Below are positions 23,703-34,496 of a stretch of 64,000 nt of DNA, in pieces. The translations under genes and the position numbers were made by a program. Under the pieces are notes generated by a model, which was not told where the DNA came from, did not search any database, and was given only the letters and a program-made list of their open reading frames with translations. The stretch's first letter is position 1, and each line of letters opens with the position of its first letter. The DNA comes from Tetraselmis striata (taxonomy: Eukaryota; Chlorophyta; Chlorodendrophyceae; Chlorodendrales; Chlorodendraceae). The stretch covers positions 1 through 64,000 of the forward strand of contig VCJN01002805.1 of assembly GCA_006384855.1 (NCBI GenBank). The letters are read 5' to 3'.

Positions 23703-24095
23703 ATGCAGGGAGGCTTGAAGCCCGCGACAACGACCTTTCGCGGCGTGCCAGCGGACCGCCTCGTCTCGTTATGCGATATCGACGAGGCACGATTAAATAT
23801 GTGGCACAAGGTCCGCATCACAGCCCGCGGCGGGAGCAAGAAGGTCAGATACATGACCACTTGCAGCGAGGGAGTCGAGTCGGTCGCCGTCCTCTAGGAC
23901 GTGCACGGCGGGATGCTGAAGGTTCGCAATCACAAGCGGCATGCGAAGAAGGCACGGGCTGAGGCACACGCGGAGCTGCACGGGAAGAGGGGAGGGCACG
24001 GTGGGGTCAGGACGACCGACATGGGGGACATCGTGTCCACGTTGTACCCTATGTCCCTAGAAATACGCATCGCACGCATCGTATGCAGGACGTAG
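23703..24095 (+). pseudogene. Unknown protein fragment with one in-frame stop
   Basis: One frame of 130 codons is interrupted by a single TAG at 23895. It includes VPADRLVSLCDIDEARLNMW before the stop and a basic helix (KVRNHKRHAKKARAEAHAEL) after it. Composition looks coding. Family not recognised. Probably another mobile-element remnant. Confidence 0.35.
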
Positions 24096-24699
24096 TACAC
24101 ATCGTCGGATTATTCGACTGGGACCCGGCCACCGACACCATATCTCCTGCAGCGATCCCAGAGCAGTCCAAAAAATACAGATAATTGAATTCATAGACTG
24201 CACTGATCTCAATCATGCCACCGTACACGCTCTCATCCGAGAAAAATACCAACACATGGTGAGCGCCCTACGTCAACAAGTAGGCTAGCAGTGTCCAATT
24301 GAAATCATCCCCGTCACCCTCAGCCGCAACGGCACCAGCATGCACAAACTCACACTACTAGAAGCCATCCATAGCCTCACGGTCCTCCGCCCCAAGAAGC
24401 AACCCCCGGACAAACCCCCTCCGCCTCCCAGCGCCGCCGCAGTCCGCCTATTTAGGAAACTCCAAAGACACGCAATCGGATGGCTACATACTCTCCTCCG
24501 CATATCCCGACAGCCCCTGAAACCTGCCATGTCCAACCCCAGTACCTCCCAAAAAACCATGTACGCACACTCACCGTTAACATAAACGCTTCCGCAGATC
24601 ACCGTACACGACACCCCCGCTACGGCAAGAGGGACCAATATCAAGCGGCATGGCAGGAGGAGGGGCGCGGGCGGAAGGCCGGATATCGGCGTCTGAAAC
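24096..24699. other. Non-coding or fully decayed sequence
   Basis: Short frames with many stops. C-rich on the plus strand and unlike the flanking regions, so it may be a decayed insertion, but nothing can be named. Confidence 0.35.
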
Positions 24700-24850
24700 A
24701 CGGCCGTTAAAATACCCGGCATTGAACCTGCATTGACCACGAAAGGTATGCCTTACATGTACCGTCCATTTGGGCGTCGGCCCATTCGAGGAATGCGAGT
24801 TGGGGCAAGCCCCATCCGGCGGACGAGCAAAATAACATTCCAAGAACTAC
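24700..24850 (-). mobile_element. LINE fragment, coding end only
   Basis: About 150 bp match the junction of coding and tail of the 41.9-kb LINE (the block from TTAAAATACCCGGCATTGA through GGCCCATTCGAGGAATGCGA to the AAGCCCCATCC segment). The distal tail ending CAGTCCTGTCCC is absent, so this copy lacks its 3' end and may have been cut by a later event. Confidence 0.65.
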
Positions 24851-25222
24851 AAAGACCCATACAAAACTAATATAGGCGTACCAGTATGACTTATTATAGC
24901 GATTATATGTGGCAAAATGTGTGGTGTTGTGGCGGATTCATACTTCTTCCGCAAGTTCCACTGTATAGATTGGGCATTTTTGTCTTCAAAGTTTCTAGAT
25001 CACCATACATATCTTAACTTACAACCCCACCGGGGCGCTCGGCACCCCTAGACCAGTCCTAGCTCTAGTGTCAAGGTCGGGCCGGTTGCACCCTCGGGCG
25101 CGAGCCGGTCAATGATGTAACATTGGCACCGCCTCAAAAAAATGGGAATCGCGCGCCGATCCCGTAAAGCGCGCTGTCCGTGACGACACCCCATACACCG
25201 CCAACAATGCACACGGCCCGCC
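24851..25222. other. Flank of the LTR retrotransposon
   Basis: No gene seen. Ends in the CCGCC target duplication at 25218-25222. Confidence 0.5.
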
Positions 25223-25579
25223 TGTAAGTACTCGTGGCAGTACTTAGTGAAACAGGGCTCTTACTCGTAGCGTTTGGCGAATTGAGTTGGTTGCAGAATG
25301 AAATCTCTTACAACATGCTGGTGGCACTGGATATTTATCCTCTAGCGGTCCGACTCGGCACTGCGGACAGGCAACTAGTAGCGCTATCCTGATGATTTAG
25401 GAGTTCTAGCGCGTACTGTATTTATGTTACAAGAAATATTACTGGCTTCTGGTTGTGGCCGTACCAGTAAATAATACGCGTGCTGAAATATCAGCAGTAC
25501 AACAGTACGATTACTTGGCCATAAAACGTCGCAGGTTTGTGGTGTAATATTAGGGTAGTCGCTAGGCGCAACCCTAACA
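25223..25579 (-). repeat. 3' LTR
   Basis: Left copy of the direct repeat, TGTAAGTACTCG to CAACCCTAACA on the plus strand. It is the 3' LTR because the element is transcribed on the minus strand. Confidence 0.95.
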
Positions 25580-25699
25580 TTCCCACCCCTCTGATAAATG
25601 ACGAACTGGAAAGTGTCTGTTCGCGTCGCCGAAGGCCTGGCCCAGATGTCGGTTGGCGGTGGAAGCGTGATATAGCAACCGCAACAGCAGCAGTAGGTG

Positions 25700-27862
25700 T
25701 CAACGCTCCGGGATGGACTCTGGAAAACGTGACGGGTGGCGCGCTCGCAGGTTGGCGTATTCCTTTGAGCGTAGCGTGTCTTGCAGATGTCGGCTCGTCC
25801 TCGCGAAATCGTGTAGCGCCTCGACACGTCGCAGCGCGCTATATGGTTCCCAGCTGTCATGACTTGAGTCGTAGTTCAGCCAACGCACCAGAAAGACGAG
25901 GCAGAGTCCTCGCTTGTACAGATCCTCGCGGCGCTCGATAGAGAAATCGAGCACGCGTTCAACGACGAACTCGTCGACAGGGGGCTCCACACTGGACGGT
26001 ATTGTATCGGGCTGTGCATCTGGGTTGACGCACTGGCGCAGTCGACTGATGTGAAACACATTGTAGCAGTCGAACGTTGGTGGCAGGCGCAGACGATACG
26101 CCTGGCTGGAGATCTTGGCTGTGACCGGGTAGGGGCCGATGTAGCGCTGTCGGAACTTGCGCGCCGGCTGGTTGCGTATGAGCAAGTGCTCCGTTGAGAG
26201 CCAGACTTTGTCTCCTTCTGCGAACTCAACAGGGCTGGTTTTGCGGTTGGCATAGACCTTTTGATATTCATCAGCAAGCTTCAGTTGCTCAGTAATCAAC
26301 TTGTGAATATCTTGAATATTTGCAACTGTGTTGCGTGCATCTTGGTTGGCAGTAGCAATCAGATCAGGTGGTGTCAGTGGCATCATGCCATAAATTGCCT
26401 CAAAAGGGGCATAATGTGTTGCTGAATGGACTGAATTGTTGTAAGAAAATTCAGCAAGAGCCAAATGAGTTAACCAAGAGTCATGTTGCTTGTGAACAAA
26501 CGCACGTAATATTTGCTCAATAGTTCTATGGGTGCGTTCAGTTTGACCGTCAGTTTGCGGGTGATAAGCGCTGGAAATATTTAGCTTAGTTTGCAGAGCT
26601 GTAAACAATGATTTCCAGAACACTGAAGTGAACCTGGGATCTCTGTCAGAGATGATACATCTGCTGAGACCATGGTGTCTGTAAATATTGTCCAAATATA
26701 ATCTGGCCAGCTGTGTCGCATCAATCTTAATATTGCATGGCACAAAATGTGACTGTTTGGTGAATGTATCAACAAACGTAGCAATAGCATCATAGCCATC
26801 CACCTCAGGTAAGTTGGTTATAAAATCCATTGAGATTATCTCCCAAGGCTTGGTTGCCTTGGGCAAGGGAAATAAAGAACCATGAGGCTTGGTGGTAGCT
26901 GCTTTGATTCTAACGCAAGTATCACAGTGTTTGCAGTAATGCTTGACTGTGGTATTCATGCGTGGCCGCCAAAACATACGCAGTATGTTGGCAAGAGTGC
27001 GGGTATGGTTGGGGTGTCCATTACCAACATGATACTCCTCAATGATGAGTTTTCTTAGTTCAGAATCATTGGGTATACAGACCTTATCTGCCATGTAGTA
27101 GAGACCATCAGTCTCATCTTGTCGCACACCGTTGGGGGTGCGTCCATGGCTGTAGGCAACATCAGTGATGTAGGCAGCTTTGATCTTGTTTATTAGCTTG
27201 CTGTCAATCTGCAAGGCGGACATTGCTGACAAATAGTCCTGCATTTGTTCAAGGTCAGCTTCGACCAGCTGGTTTTCATATTCAGTCAATGCATAATGCA
27301 AGTCAGGGCGGCGAGAGAGAGCATCAGCCTCATTGTCAGCGCCTTTGCGATATAATATCTGCAACACAGGCTCATTAGTCTGTGGGTTGACTGCCATGTA
27401 TGGTGAGATTTCATGTAACCATAGGGCATGGCGTCTGCCTAGTCCTTCCTGTGTAGGCAAATGCCTCAATGTGGCATGGTCAGTTATAACTGTAATACGG
27501 CGACTGCCTTCCAAGTAGCAGCGCCATTCTTTCAGAGCACATACCACACCCAAGAGCTCTTGGTCATAGGTGGGATAATTTGTTTGTGCAGCCTGCAATG
27601 TCTTTGCATAATAGCTGCAAGGGTGTAAGTGGCCATGAGCATTAGCCTGGAGCAGAACTGCACCCAAGGCATATTTGCTGGCGTCAGTAGCCACTACAAA
27701 CTCAGCATCTTTGCCGGTGACAGGGCTTGCCAGCACTGGGGACTGGCACAAGGCTTGCTTCAGTTTTACAAATGCAGCTTGGCATTCAACTGTCCAATCA
27801 AATATGTTATCCTTTCTTGTGAGGGCATATAACGGTGCTGCAATAGCAGAATAATTGCGCAC
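25700..27862 (-). CDS. Retrotransposon RNase H, integrase and chromodomain part of pol
   Basis: Open frame of 720 residues, the intact 3' part of pol. RNase H: D60 in VVATDASKYALG, E102, D128. Integrase zinc finger HHCC: H278, H283, C310, C313. Integrase catalytic triad D346 (SMDFIT), D406 (ISDRDPRF) and E442 (QTDGQTERTHR). The last 90 residues form a chromodomain (about 634-690, with LVRWLNYDSSHDSWEP), which in this family targets integration to particular chromatin. The frame begins inside the RT thumb/connection region because of an upstream frame change, so the first ATG is not a natural start. Host consequence: none expected beyond insertion. Confidence 0.93.
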   Translation of the reverse strand: MRNYSAIAAPLYALTRKDNIFDWTVECQAAFVKLKQALCQSPVLASPVTGKDAEFVVATDASKYALGAVLLQANAHGHLHPCSYYAKTLQAAQTNYPTYDQELLGVVCALKEWRCYLEGSRRITVITDHATLRHLPTQEGLGRRHALWLHEISPYMAVNPQTNEPVLQILYRKGADNEADALSRRPDLHYALTEYENQLVEADLEQMQDYLSAMSALQIDSKLINKIKAAYITDVAYSHGRTPNGVRQDETDGLYYMADKVCIPNDSELRKLIIEEYHVGNGHPNHTRTLANILRMFWRPRMNTTVKHYCKHCDTCVRIKAATTKPHGSLFPLPKATKPWEIISMDFITNLPEVDGYDAIATFVDTFTKQSHFVPCNIKIDATQLARLYLDNIYRHHGLSRCIISDRDPRFTSVFWKSLFTALQTKLNISSAYHPQTDGQTERTHRTIEQILRAFVHKQHDSWLTHLALAEFSYNNSVHSATHYAPFEAIYGMMPLTPPDLIATANQDARNTVANIQDIHKLITEQLKLADEYQKVYANRKTSPVEFAEGDKVWLSTEHLLIRNQPARKFRQRYIGPYPVTAKISSQAYRLRLPPTFDCYNVFHISRLRQCVNPDAQPDTIPSSVEPPVDEFVVERVLDFSIERREDLYKRGLCLVFLVRWLNYDSSHDSWEPYSALRRVEALHDFARTSRHLQDTLRSKEYANLRARHPSRFPESIPER

Positions 27863-28867
27863 ATAGCGTCGGTAAAAATTGCAGAAACCAAGATACGTTG
27901 GACATTCTGAACGTTCTTAGGCCTGGGCCAATCCTGAACAGCCTTGATTTTATTAGGCGAGGGTCTTCGGCCAGCGTGTGATACCATATGTCCAAGGTAT
28001 TCTAGTTCATTCTTGGCAAACCAGCATTTCTGTAATCGTAGTCTAATTAGACTCGAGCATAGTAAGAGCTGTGTCCAAATGTTGCAAATGTTCCTCAAGC
28101 GAGTTGCTAAAAATCAAGACATCATCCAGGTATACAAGTATAAAGGTATGCTTGTGTGGCTGGAGTATAGATGTCATCAGGCGTTGAAAAGAGGAGGGAG
28201 CACTGGTGAGTCCAAATGGCATTACTAGCCACTCGAATTGGCCATAGACAGTTCGGAACGCTGTCTTAGGAACATCAGGTGGATTAATCCGGAGTTGGTG
28301 ATAACCTAAGGCGAGATCAAGAGCTGAATAGACAGTAGCACCAGATAGCATATCAAGTAATGCATCAGCAGGTGGAACAGCGAACTCGACCTTTTTGGTG
28401 TACTTATTCAATTGACGGTAGTCAATGCACATGCGCAGACCGCCATTGGCCTTGCGGGCGAAGAGAACAGGAGCTGCATATGGAGAGAAGGACTCTTGTA
28501 TAAACTGTTTCTCAAGAAAAGAATTCAGTTGTGTTCTTAGTTCCTCTAATTCTGCAGGTGATAATCTGTATATTTTTCCTGCAGGAACTTGAGCATCAGG
28601 AACAAGAGGGATCTCATGATCAAGACCAGGGCGTAATTGTGGAAGGTTGTCAAGCGGAGAGCATATTGGTTTATGCTTTCGCAATAAGTTTCTGATCTGA
28701 GCGGTATAAGCTGCAGACTGGTCAGTGTCAATTGCATTTATCTCATCATCAATATCGAGCTCATCACTCTCTTTGGTGGCATTGTATTGTTTAACAATGG
28801 CGCAGAAATAAACTATGTCAGGATCATGCTTGGCAATTTCTCTGGCCATGGCATTAGCATGAACCAT
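27863..28867 (-). pseudogene. Retrotransposon reverse transcriptase, frameshifted
   Basis: The 274-residue frame 28867-28043 holds RT motifs: an ESFSPYAAPV block (about 125-134), RMCIDYRQLN (145-154), SALDLALGYHQ (181-191), MPFGLTSAP (216-224), and the catalytic YLDD at 246-249. It stops at 28043, where coding continues in another frame (ELEYLGHMVS) and shifts again near 27895 into the frame of the RNase H block. The two shifts leave RT unlinked from RNase H. Confidence 0.9.
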
Positions 28868-28908
28868 TCTGACATTAGCCTGGCGGGGCTCTGTTTGGCA
28901 TTGGACTT

Positions 28909-29796
28909 TTAGTCCTGTGGAAAATGTCTACCATCAGCAAGAATAACTCTTACTTTGTTTTGAAGTGGTGTAGTTGGTATTTTATTTTCTTTGACATACT
29001 TGGTGCTGGCAAAGTTCAAAGTAGCACCGCTGTCAACCAGTACGGAAGGTGTTATATTAAATTCAGCACATGTTGGGTGTAATAGCAATAAGTCATGATC
29101 AGACTTGCTGGTAACAAAACATTTTTCTGTCATCATACGTGACTGGTGGGACTTTGTGGCTTTTGGTTTATATTCCTTACCTTGCTGTTCAGCCAGCATG
29201 GTTTTGAGTTCCTCAGTGGTAACGACGTCATTAATTGCCTGGGCTGAACGTTCCTCAACAGTGTAGTCAGCCAGGTAGACATCAACATACCACTCAGTGG
29301 GTCCCATAGGTTCAGTATCAGTCGCTGAACTGGGTGTGTGAAACAGATATGTTCCAGGCGGGTAGCTATGAATTTTCTTATATTTTGAAAGCAGTGGTTT
29401 CCAGGATTGTCCTAATTGTGAGGACCATCTGGGCATAACAATAATACCTCTTGTGTCAAAAGGTGACTCTTGTCTTTGCATCTCAAAATGCTGCAAGATA
29501 GGCAGGGCTGTGTCATCATACACTGGATTGATGAACACAGTTTTACCTTTGATATTTTGTTGCAAAAATGGTTTTTCAGCACTGCAATAATCTGAACAGA
29601 CAGCATCATATGCTGAGGCACAGGCATCAAAAGTGACTGGACCATAGGCATAATTCAGTCTCTTGAATTCTGCTTGGTCAAACACAACAGAGTCAGTTGG
29701 ACATGCATTTGGTTTTGCATATTTGTCAATTTCAGTGTCATTCTTTTGATTATTGTTTTTGGTACGCATTCTGCGCACTCGAGATCTCTTTTGCAT
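28909..29796 (-). pseudogene. Retrotransposon Dam-like methyltransferase domain and protease
   Basis: Frame of 295 residues. Residues about 39-165 resemble the N6-adenine methyltransferase-like (Dam-like) domain of phages and of DIRS and algal retroelements: YGPVTFDACAS (51-61), a Cys/Tyr segment ending YCSAEKPFL, then VFINPVY at 87-93 in the place of the catalytic NPPY/DPPY, and a GIIVMPRW strand (117-124). Residues about 245-290 hold a retropepsin-like protease with the active site D255-S-G in VLVDSGATLNFAS. NPVY in place of NPPY may mean the methyltransferase activity is reduced or lost. The frame ends at 28909, with coding continuing in a shifted frame into RT. Confidence 0.8.
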
Positions 29797-30131
29797 GATA
29801 GTCAGTTTGGCATGCAGTTTAGCATGCGTCTATTTGTCTTTGACATTTTGTCGACATTTTCTCTGCACCCTGTCTCGTCCTCGATGTCGGCAACGAGGTG
29901 TGAATGAGCACAGGAACACCCATGAGCTTCATGCTCAGGTTGTGAGTCGGAGGGGTTCAGTGCCGCGGGAGCGCAATGCTCGACCATATCGACATCTGTA
30001 TCCTCGATCTCATGCAGGGGCTGAGCAGGCAGTTTAGCAGTGCATGCATGTTTGCATGGACTCGGCGACATGTCAGTGTCAATTGTCTCAATTACATTGA
30101 GAGGCACAGGTTGGCATGTCGCCCAACACCG

Positions 30132-31179
30132 TCATTTGTTTTTATGTAAGTCGATCTTGTCGACTTGCTTGGCTAGCTTGTTAGCTGCCACTTTGGCTTT
30201 GAACTGTTCTTTGTCATGTTCAGACGCATGGCGGCATTCATAAATTGAGTGGCCTTTTTTGCCGCATTTGGCGCACTCACCAGAGAAGCGACTCTTTTTT
30301 GGTTGACGACTGGGGAAGCTGCTGTGAGCAGCAGGACGACTTGGGGCAGAGCTGGTTGATGCTCCGTTGTTGCGTGACCACGGGTTTGTGGAGGTTGGCA
30401 TGTGATAACCTGAATACTCCTCGTAGCGACGCTTGTGTTTCTTGATATTGGCTTGCCTCCTTTGGGCAATCTCGACAGCGACGCGGTGCTCCTCGTCGAT
30501 AGCCGAGAGATGTCTGAAAAGTACTTCATGAGTCAAGACAACCTCGTTGTTGTGGTTAGCCATCCTTTGCACCTCGGCTCTCTCGTGCTTGGGAATCGCC
30601 TGCAAAATACGCTGCACTTGCAAGTACTCAGGCACAACGAAAGGTTCATGCAGCAAAGCAAATGCAGCTTGTAGCTTGCGCTGCAAGTCGACGCAGCAAG
30701 TAGCCATCTTGGGGTCGCTCGGCTTGATGCAGATGTTACGCGCATAGTCTCCGACAGTTGTCTGAATGCCGTTGGGGAAAGCGGCCTTGAAAAAAGCTTG
30801 TTTCCAATCTTGATAGTTTGACAAAGTGAGTCAGGACCTCGCAACCCATAACAATGTGAACTTGAAGCTCATGGCTGTTGAGTACAAGTTGGTGGGTGTG
30901 AGCCGCGATAGAATCGGTCTTGAACTGGCGACCGAGCCATGCCTCCGTCTCAGGAACCCAAAGCTTGTTGCGGTCGGAAATCTCCTTGTCGACATTCTCC
31001 AGAAAGGCCTTGACTGCTGGAAAGTCATGAACGTCGGCGAGCTTGTGAGAGATGTTCTGGGTTGGCGCCACAACGCGGGCTTCCAGCATCTTCTTCTCGA
31101 CAATTTGACGCATAGACTGCTCGGCGGGTGGACCACCGGGAGGGTAACCGGCTTGACGGGCGCTCCGGTGCGATGCCAT
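30132..31179 (-). pseudogene. Retrotransposon gag with CCHC knuckle, frameshifted
   Basis: Two abutting frames. The first (31179-30736) starts MASHRSARQAG and reads as the gag N-terminus to about 30830. The second (30824-30132) continues with SNYQDWKQAFFKAAFP, a helical capsid-like region, a basic Ser/Arg-rich linker, and a zinc knuckle CAKCGKKGHSIYEC near the C-terminus, typical of nucleocapsid. A one-base change near 30825 joins them. A programmed shift is possible, but the site (CACTTTGTCAAAC) is not a classic slippery sequence and lies mid-gag, so a mutation or read error is more likely. Confidence 0.85.
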
Positions 31180-31334
31180 GGCGACACAGAATTTCGGAGA
31201 AAGGTTGAAGGGTACAGAATCGTTACCAAGGGTCGATAGGACCTGCGAAATCGCGAATGTATCGTCGTGCGTGCGAGAGCAGGTCGCGGTGGGTCGGCAG
31301 GTGGAGATGGATCGTAACAGGAAGCCGAAACCAG

Positions 31335-31691
31335 TGTAAGTACTCGTGGCAGTACTTAGTGAAACAGGGCTCTTACTCGTAGCGTTTGGCGAATTGAGTT
31401 GGTTGCAGAATGTAATCTCTTACAACATGCTGGTGGCACTGGATATTTATCCTATAGCGGTCCGACTCGGCACCGCGGACAGGCAACTAGTAGCGCTATC
31501 CTGATGATTTAGGAGTTCTAGCGCGTACTGTATTTATGTTACAAGAAATATTACTGGCTTCTGGTTGTGGCCGTACCAGTAAATAATACGGGTGCTGAAA
31601 TATCAGCAGTACAACAGTATGATTACTTGGCCATAAAACGTCGCAGGTTTGTGGTGTAATATTAGGGTAGTCGCTAGGCGCAACCCTAACA
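31335..31691 (-). repeat. 5' LTR
   Basis: Right copy of the 357-bp repeat, TG to CA, followed by CCGCC at 31692-31696 that matches the left flank. It is the promoter LTR for minus-strand transcription. Confidence 0.95.
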
Positions 31692-31854
31692 CCGCCCGAC
31701 GCGACGTTGCACGGGGCTTGAGGGGAGATAGGTGCGACGGCGTGCGTGGCGGGCTGCTGAATGCTCGGCTAGCTATGTAGCAGCTCGCTGTGTCGGTGCG
31801 GCGGCCACTGTGCGGAAACGCATGTTTTCGAGTTTTTAAATGGCAGTCGGTCAG

Positions 31855-32112
31855 CATGGCGCGCGGGAGCTACACCAAGCTCCGCACCAAGCACACGGCC
31901 CAAACTCTCATCGAGGAGGCCAAAACTATGAAGCAACGTGGCAAGTTCAACAAGCATCACGGGCAATCGATGCTTTTTCTTGCCGAGGACCACGGCATTC
32001 CCCGGGGCGCAGCTTCAGCGGGTGGGTGAAGGAGGTGGAGAATGAGGCAGTTGGCAAGCCGAGCCGCCGGCGTTGTTGGAACCGCCCCCGGCGGGGCAGC
32101 AAACCGCCGTGA
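31855..32112 (+). pseudogene. HTH-like N-terminal fragment of a transposase
   Basis: From an ATG at 31855 the frame reads KLRTKHTAQTLIEEAKTMKQ and HHGQSMLFLAEDHGIP, then shifts near 32015 into GWVKEVENEAVGKPSRRRC and stops. The helical, basic pattern ending in a GWVK-type recognition segment recalls helix-turn-helix domains at the start of pogo or Tc1-like transposases. No catalytic domain follows. The LTR retrotransposon ends only 163 bp upstream. Confidence 0.3.
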
Positions 32113-34496
32113 GAAGGCACTTTAACCGTATACTGCCTAGTATGTCTTCGTCCCGGTGGCTGCTCGGGGCCGGACGGCCTGCGTAGTAGACTGGACGCGA
32201 CGGCCGGGGTGGGTAGGTCAAATGGCCCAATCTAAAAAAGCCGGCCGGGTCCCGCGGAATTTGACGTCCCGGCCACCGCGCGGCTACTACCCACTCACCG
32301 CCACCACATCACCAAATGACTGACCACCGCCGGGAGGGCTGGAGTAGGTCTTGATCTAGCCATGGTAACAGTGTTGGGGTCGCTGAGCCTTTCCAAGTTG
32401 GCGCCAATAGGCTCCCAACACTGACCCAATCCATCCAGTTTACTCGCTACCACACCTCTCCACATAAGTCCGAGGCCCCTTTATTTCTCGCCGAATCTGA
32501 GCTTTTCAATAGTACGACATCTGAATCTAGGGTTTATGACCTGAAATCCTGGACTGTTGCACATTTATGCTCAGCCTATATCACCATAGGGTGTAAGCAA
32601 CCCCCTTGGCCCTAACAAGGGTCCTACACTAGTGGCAGTTGCGCCACGCTAAGCGTTTCAAGTATTCTCACAACAACATGGGTTGGTGCCCCGCACGTCC
32701 CGCCGCTCATGCATAGACCATTGCATGTTGGGATGGTCATAGGTGGGAAGTGAAACATGTCAGCAAAGAGGCTAAGTTATTTTTGGTTGGGGTGGGGCGA
32801 TATATCCGCGTGCGCCCGTGCACGATGTGGCGTGAAACCATCGCAACTGCAGTGATGTAGTGTGGTGCATCTCTCAAACTCGTAGTATCGCTCAGTGCGT
32901 TGCGAGGAAACCTCTGACAATTTTCCTACAAATATCACTAAGATCTACGAGCGGCAGCACGGTCGTCCGAGGTCATCTAGGCACTTTTCAAGTTTTTAGA
33001 AATAATATGTCGAATCTGACGTCTGTGTCAGCGTGTGGTCATCTCGTTGGCGTGAAACTTTACGCCAAGTAGATCTCAAAACTTGATACACAGTGGCGGG
33101 ACAGTGTGCTGTGTGTATTCGTGCACGGACCATTCATACTTGGCACATGCCCCCCTTGAGCGATGCTCAAGGCCGTCATGTCGTATCTCCCATTTCACAG
33201 TATTATTTCCACCAGCATCGACGCATTAAGTAAGGTACACGCCATTGCCGTCTCACTGGGCACAGCAACATGGCGCGCTATGGGCAAACGGCCATGCACT
33301 ACTATAGAAAAGCTTTGGCCTACGGCAAGGAGGCCGCGAGAACCCTCTCCCGCATGCGCGTGCAACGATCACAACCGCATTTTGTCCATGATTATTTTGC
33401 CCATAAACCATCGTCGTCGACACATAGGGTTTGGTCCAGGTCGTAAATGACCTAATTTCAATGCCCTACGTGAATGGTGGATAGTGATCATACCAAGGGT
33501 GGTGTGGTATGAGTAAGGGGGCAGTGGTGCCCCATGCCTATTTATGCACACAAGTGGCGCAATTTGTGGTAGTGTTGAAGCGCTAGCGCCATAAGCCTTG
33601 TTTTTACCCAAATGAAAGTGTTGACGGCAACGACTACCGCGTGGCAATATGGGGTGTATCACGCTATCGCGGCATTTCCCCCCAGCCGTACGACCCTGAG
33701 TAATATGCATGCACCCACGCAAGGTCTCAGTGTAGCCGCGCATGTGCATGTGGATCAAATTTGCAAAGCCAATACTTTATGTGGAGGGGTGTATATAAGT
33801 CATGATTTACATCGGGGCGCGGTCAGCGTGGGGGCTGCACTCAACTACTGGGCCAAGGCCTTCATCCCCGTGTTATATATGTACCCGCGCACGCGAGAGG
33901 TTGATTTAATAATGCATGAGAGGTTTCCCTAGCCACCATTTCACACTCGCTGAACCATTTGCAAAACCGAACACACCCCCGTATGTGATGCTCCAGACAA
34001 ACGGAGCATGTCCACCATTGGGATTCTGCAAACACGGCATCTGCGAGTTGGGACAAAAACAACATTTTCCGGATAAACAACGCTGAAATTAAAGTTTACT
34101 CGGACAAATGTGGATTATTACACTTAAGAATAGCGGACCGATATTATTGTACGTGACGGGCCGCCGCGCGCGCGTGGCACCAGCAATCGGCAAGCCATCG
34201 TCGAGCATCTCGCACAACGAGCGCACCATCAGCCTCGCGGCAGGAAGGAGGCAGCATGGTCAGCATCTGCCACAAAGCACTGCCAACGAGCCCGCTCGCC
34301 ACCGTTGCGTGGCTGGTACCCTTCGGACTTCGGAGCAGCGGGATGGGCCACATCCTGGCAGTTGCACCAATGTCCCTGGCTGCGTATTGGAAGCGCATGA
34401 TCTTCGCCGCACAGATGCGATCGGCATCACCTCATCACCCGCCGTTAGTATGTTTCCTCCATTGCCGCCTGGCATGCCGCCGCTGCAGCCTCGCGG
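32113..34496. other. Long intergenic region, no gene recognised
   Basis: Mixed composition with short frames only. A coding-like stretch on plus around 33270-33440 (YGQTAMHYYRKALAYGKEAA) has no recognisable domain. No repeat shared with other parts of the window was seen. Confidence 0.4.

Larger units (their letters stand above)
25223..31691 (-). mobile_element. Ty3/gypsy chromovirus LTR retrotransposon
   Basis: A full-length 6.47-kb element on the minus strand. Two 357-bp LTRs (25223-25579 and 31335-31691) start TG and end CA, differ at five positions by eye (about 98.6 percent identical), and are flanked by the same CCGCC. A purine-rich tract lies just inside the 3' LTR (about 25580-25593, minus strand AGAGGGGTGGGAA). 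Order in transcription: gag with CCHC knuckle, Dam-like methyltransferase domain, protease, reverse transcriptase, RNase H, integrase, chromodomain. The order RT-RH-IN places it in Ty3/gypsy and the terminal chromodomain in the chromoviruses. Frame changes near 30825, 28915, 28045 and 27895 disrupt the polyprotein. The primer-binding site was not matched to a specific tRNA. Confidence 0.95.

Noticed and set aside
30736-30830. Programmed frameshift in gag
   Set aside because: No classic slippery heptamer and located before the capsid core; an indel is simpler.
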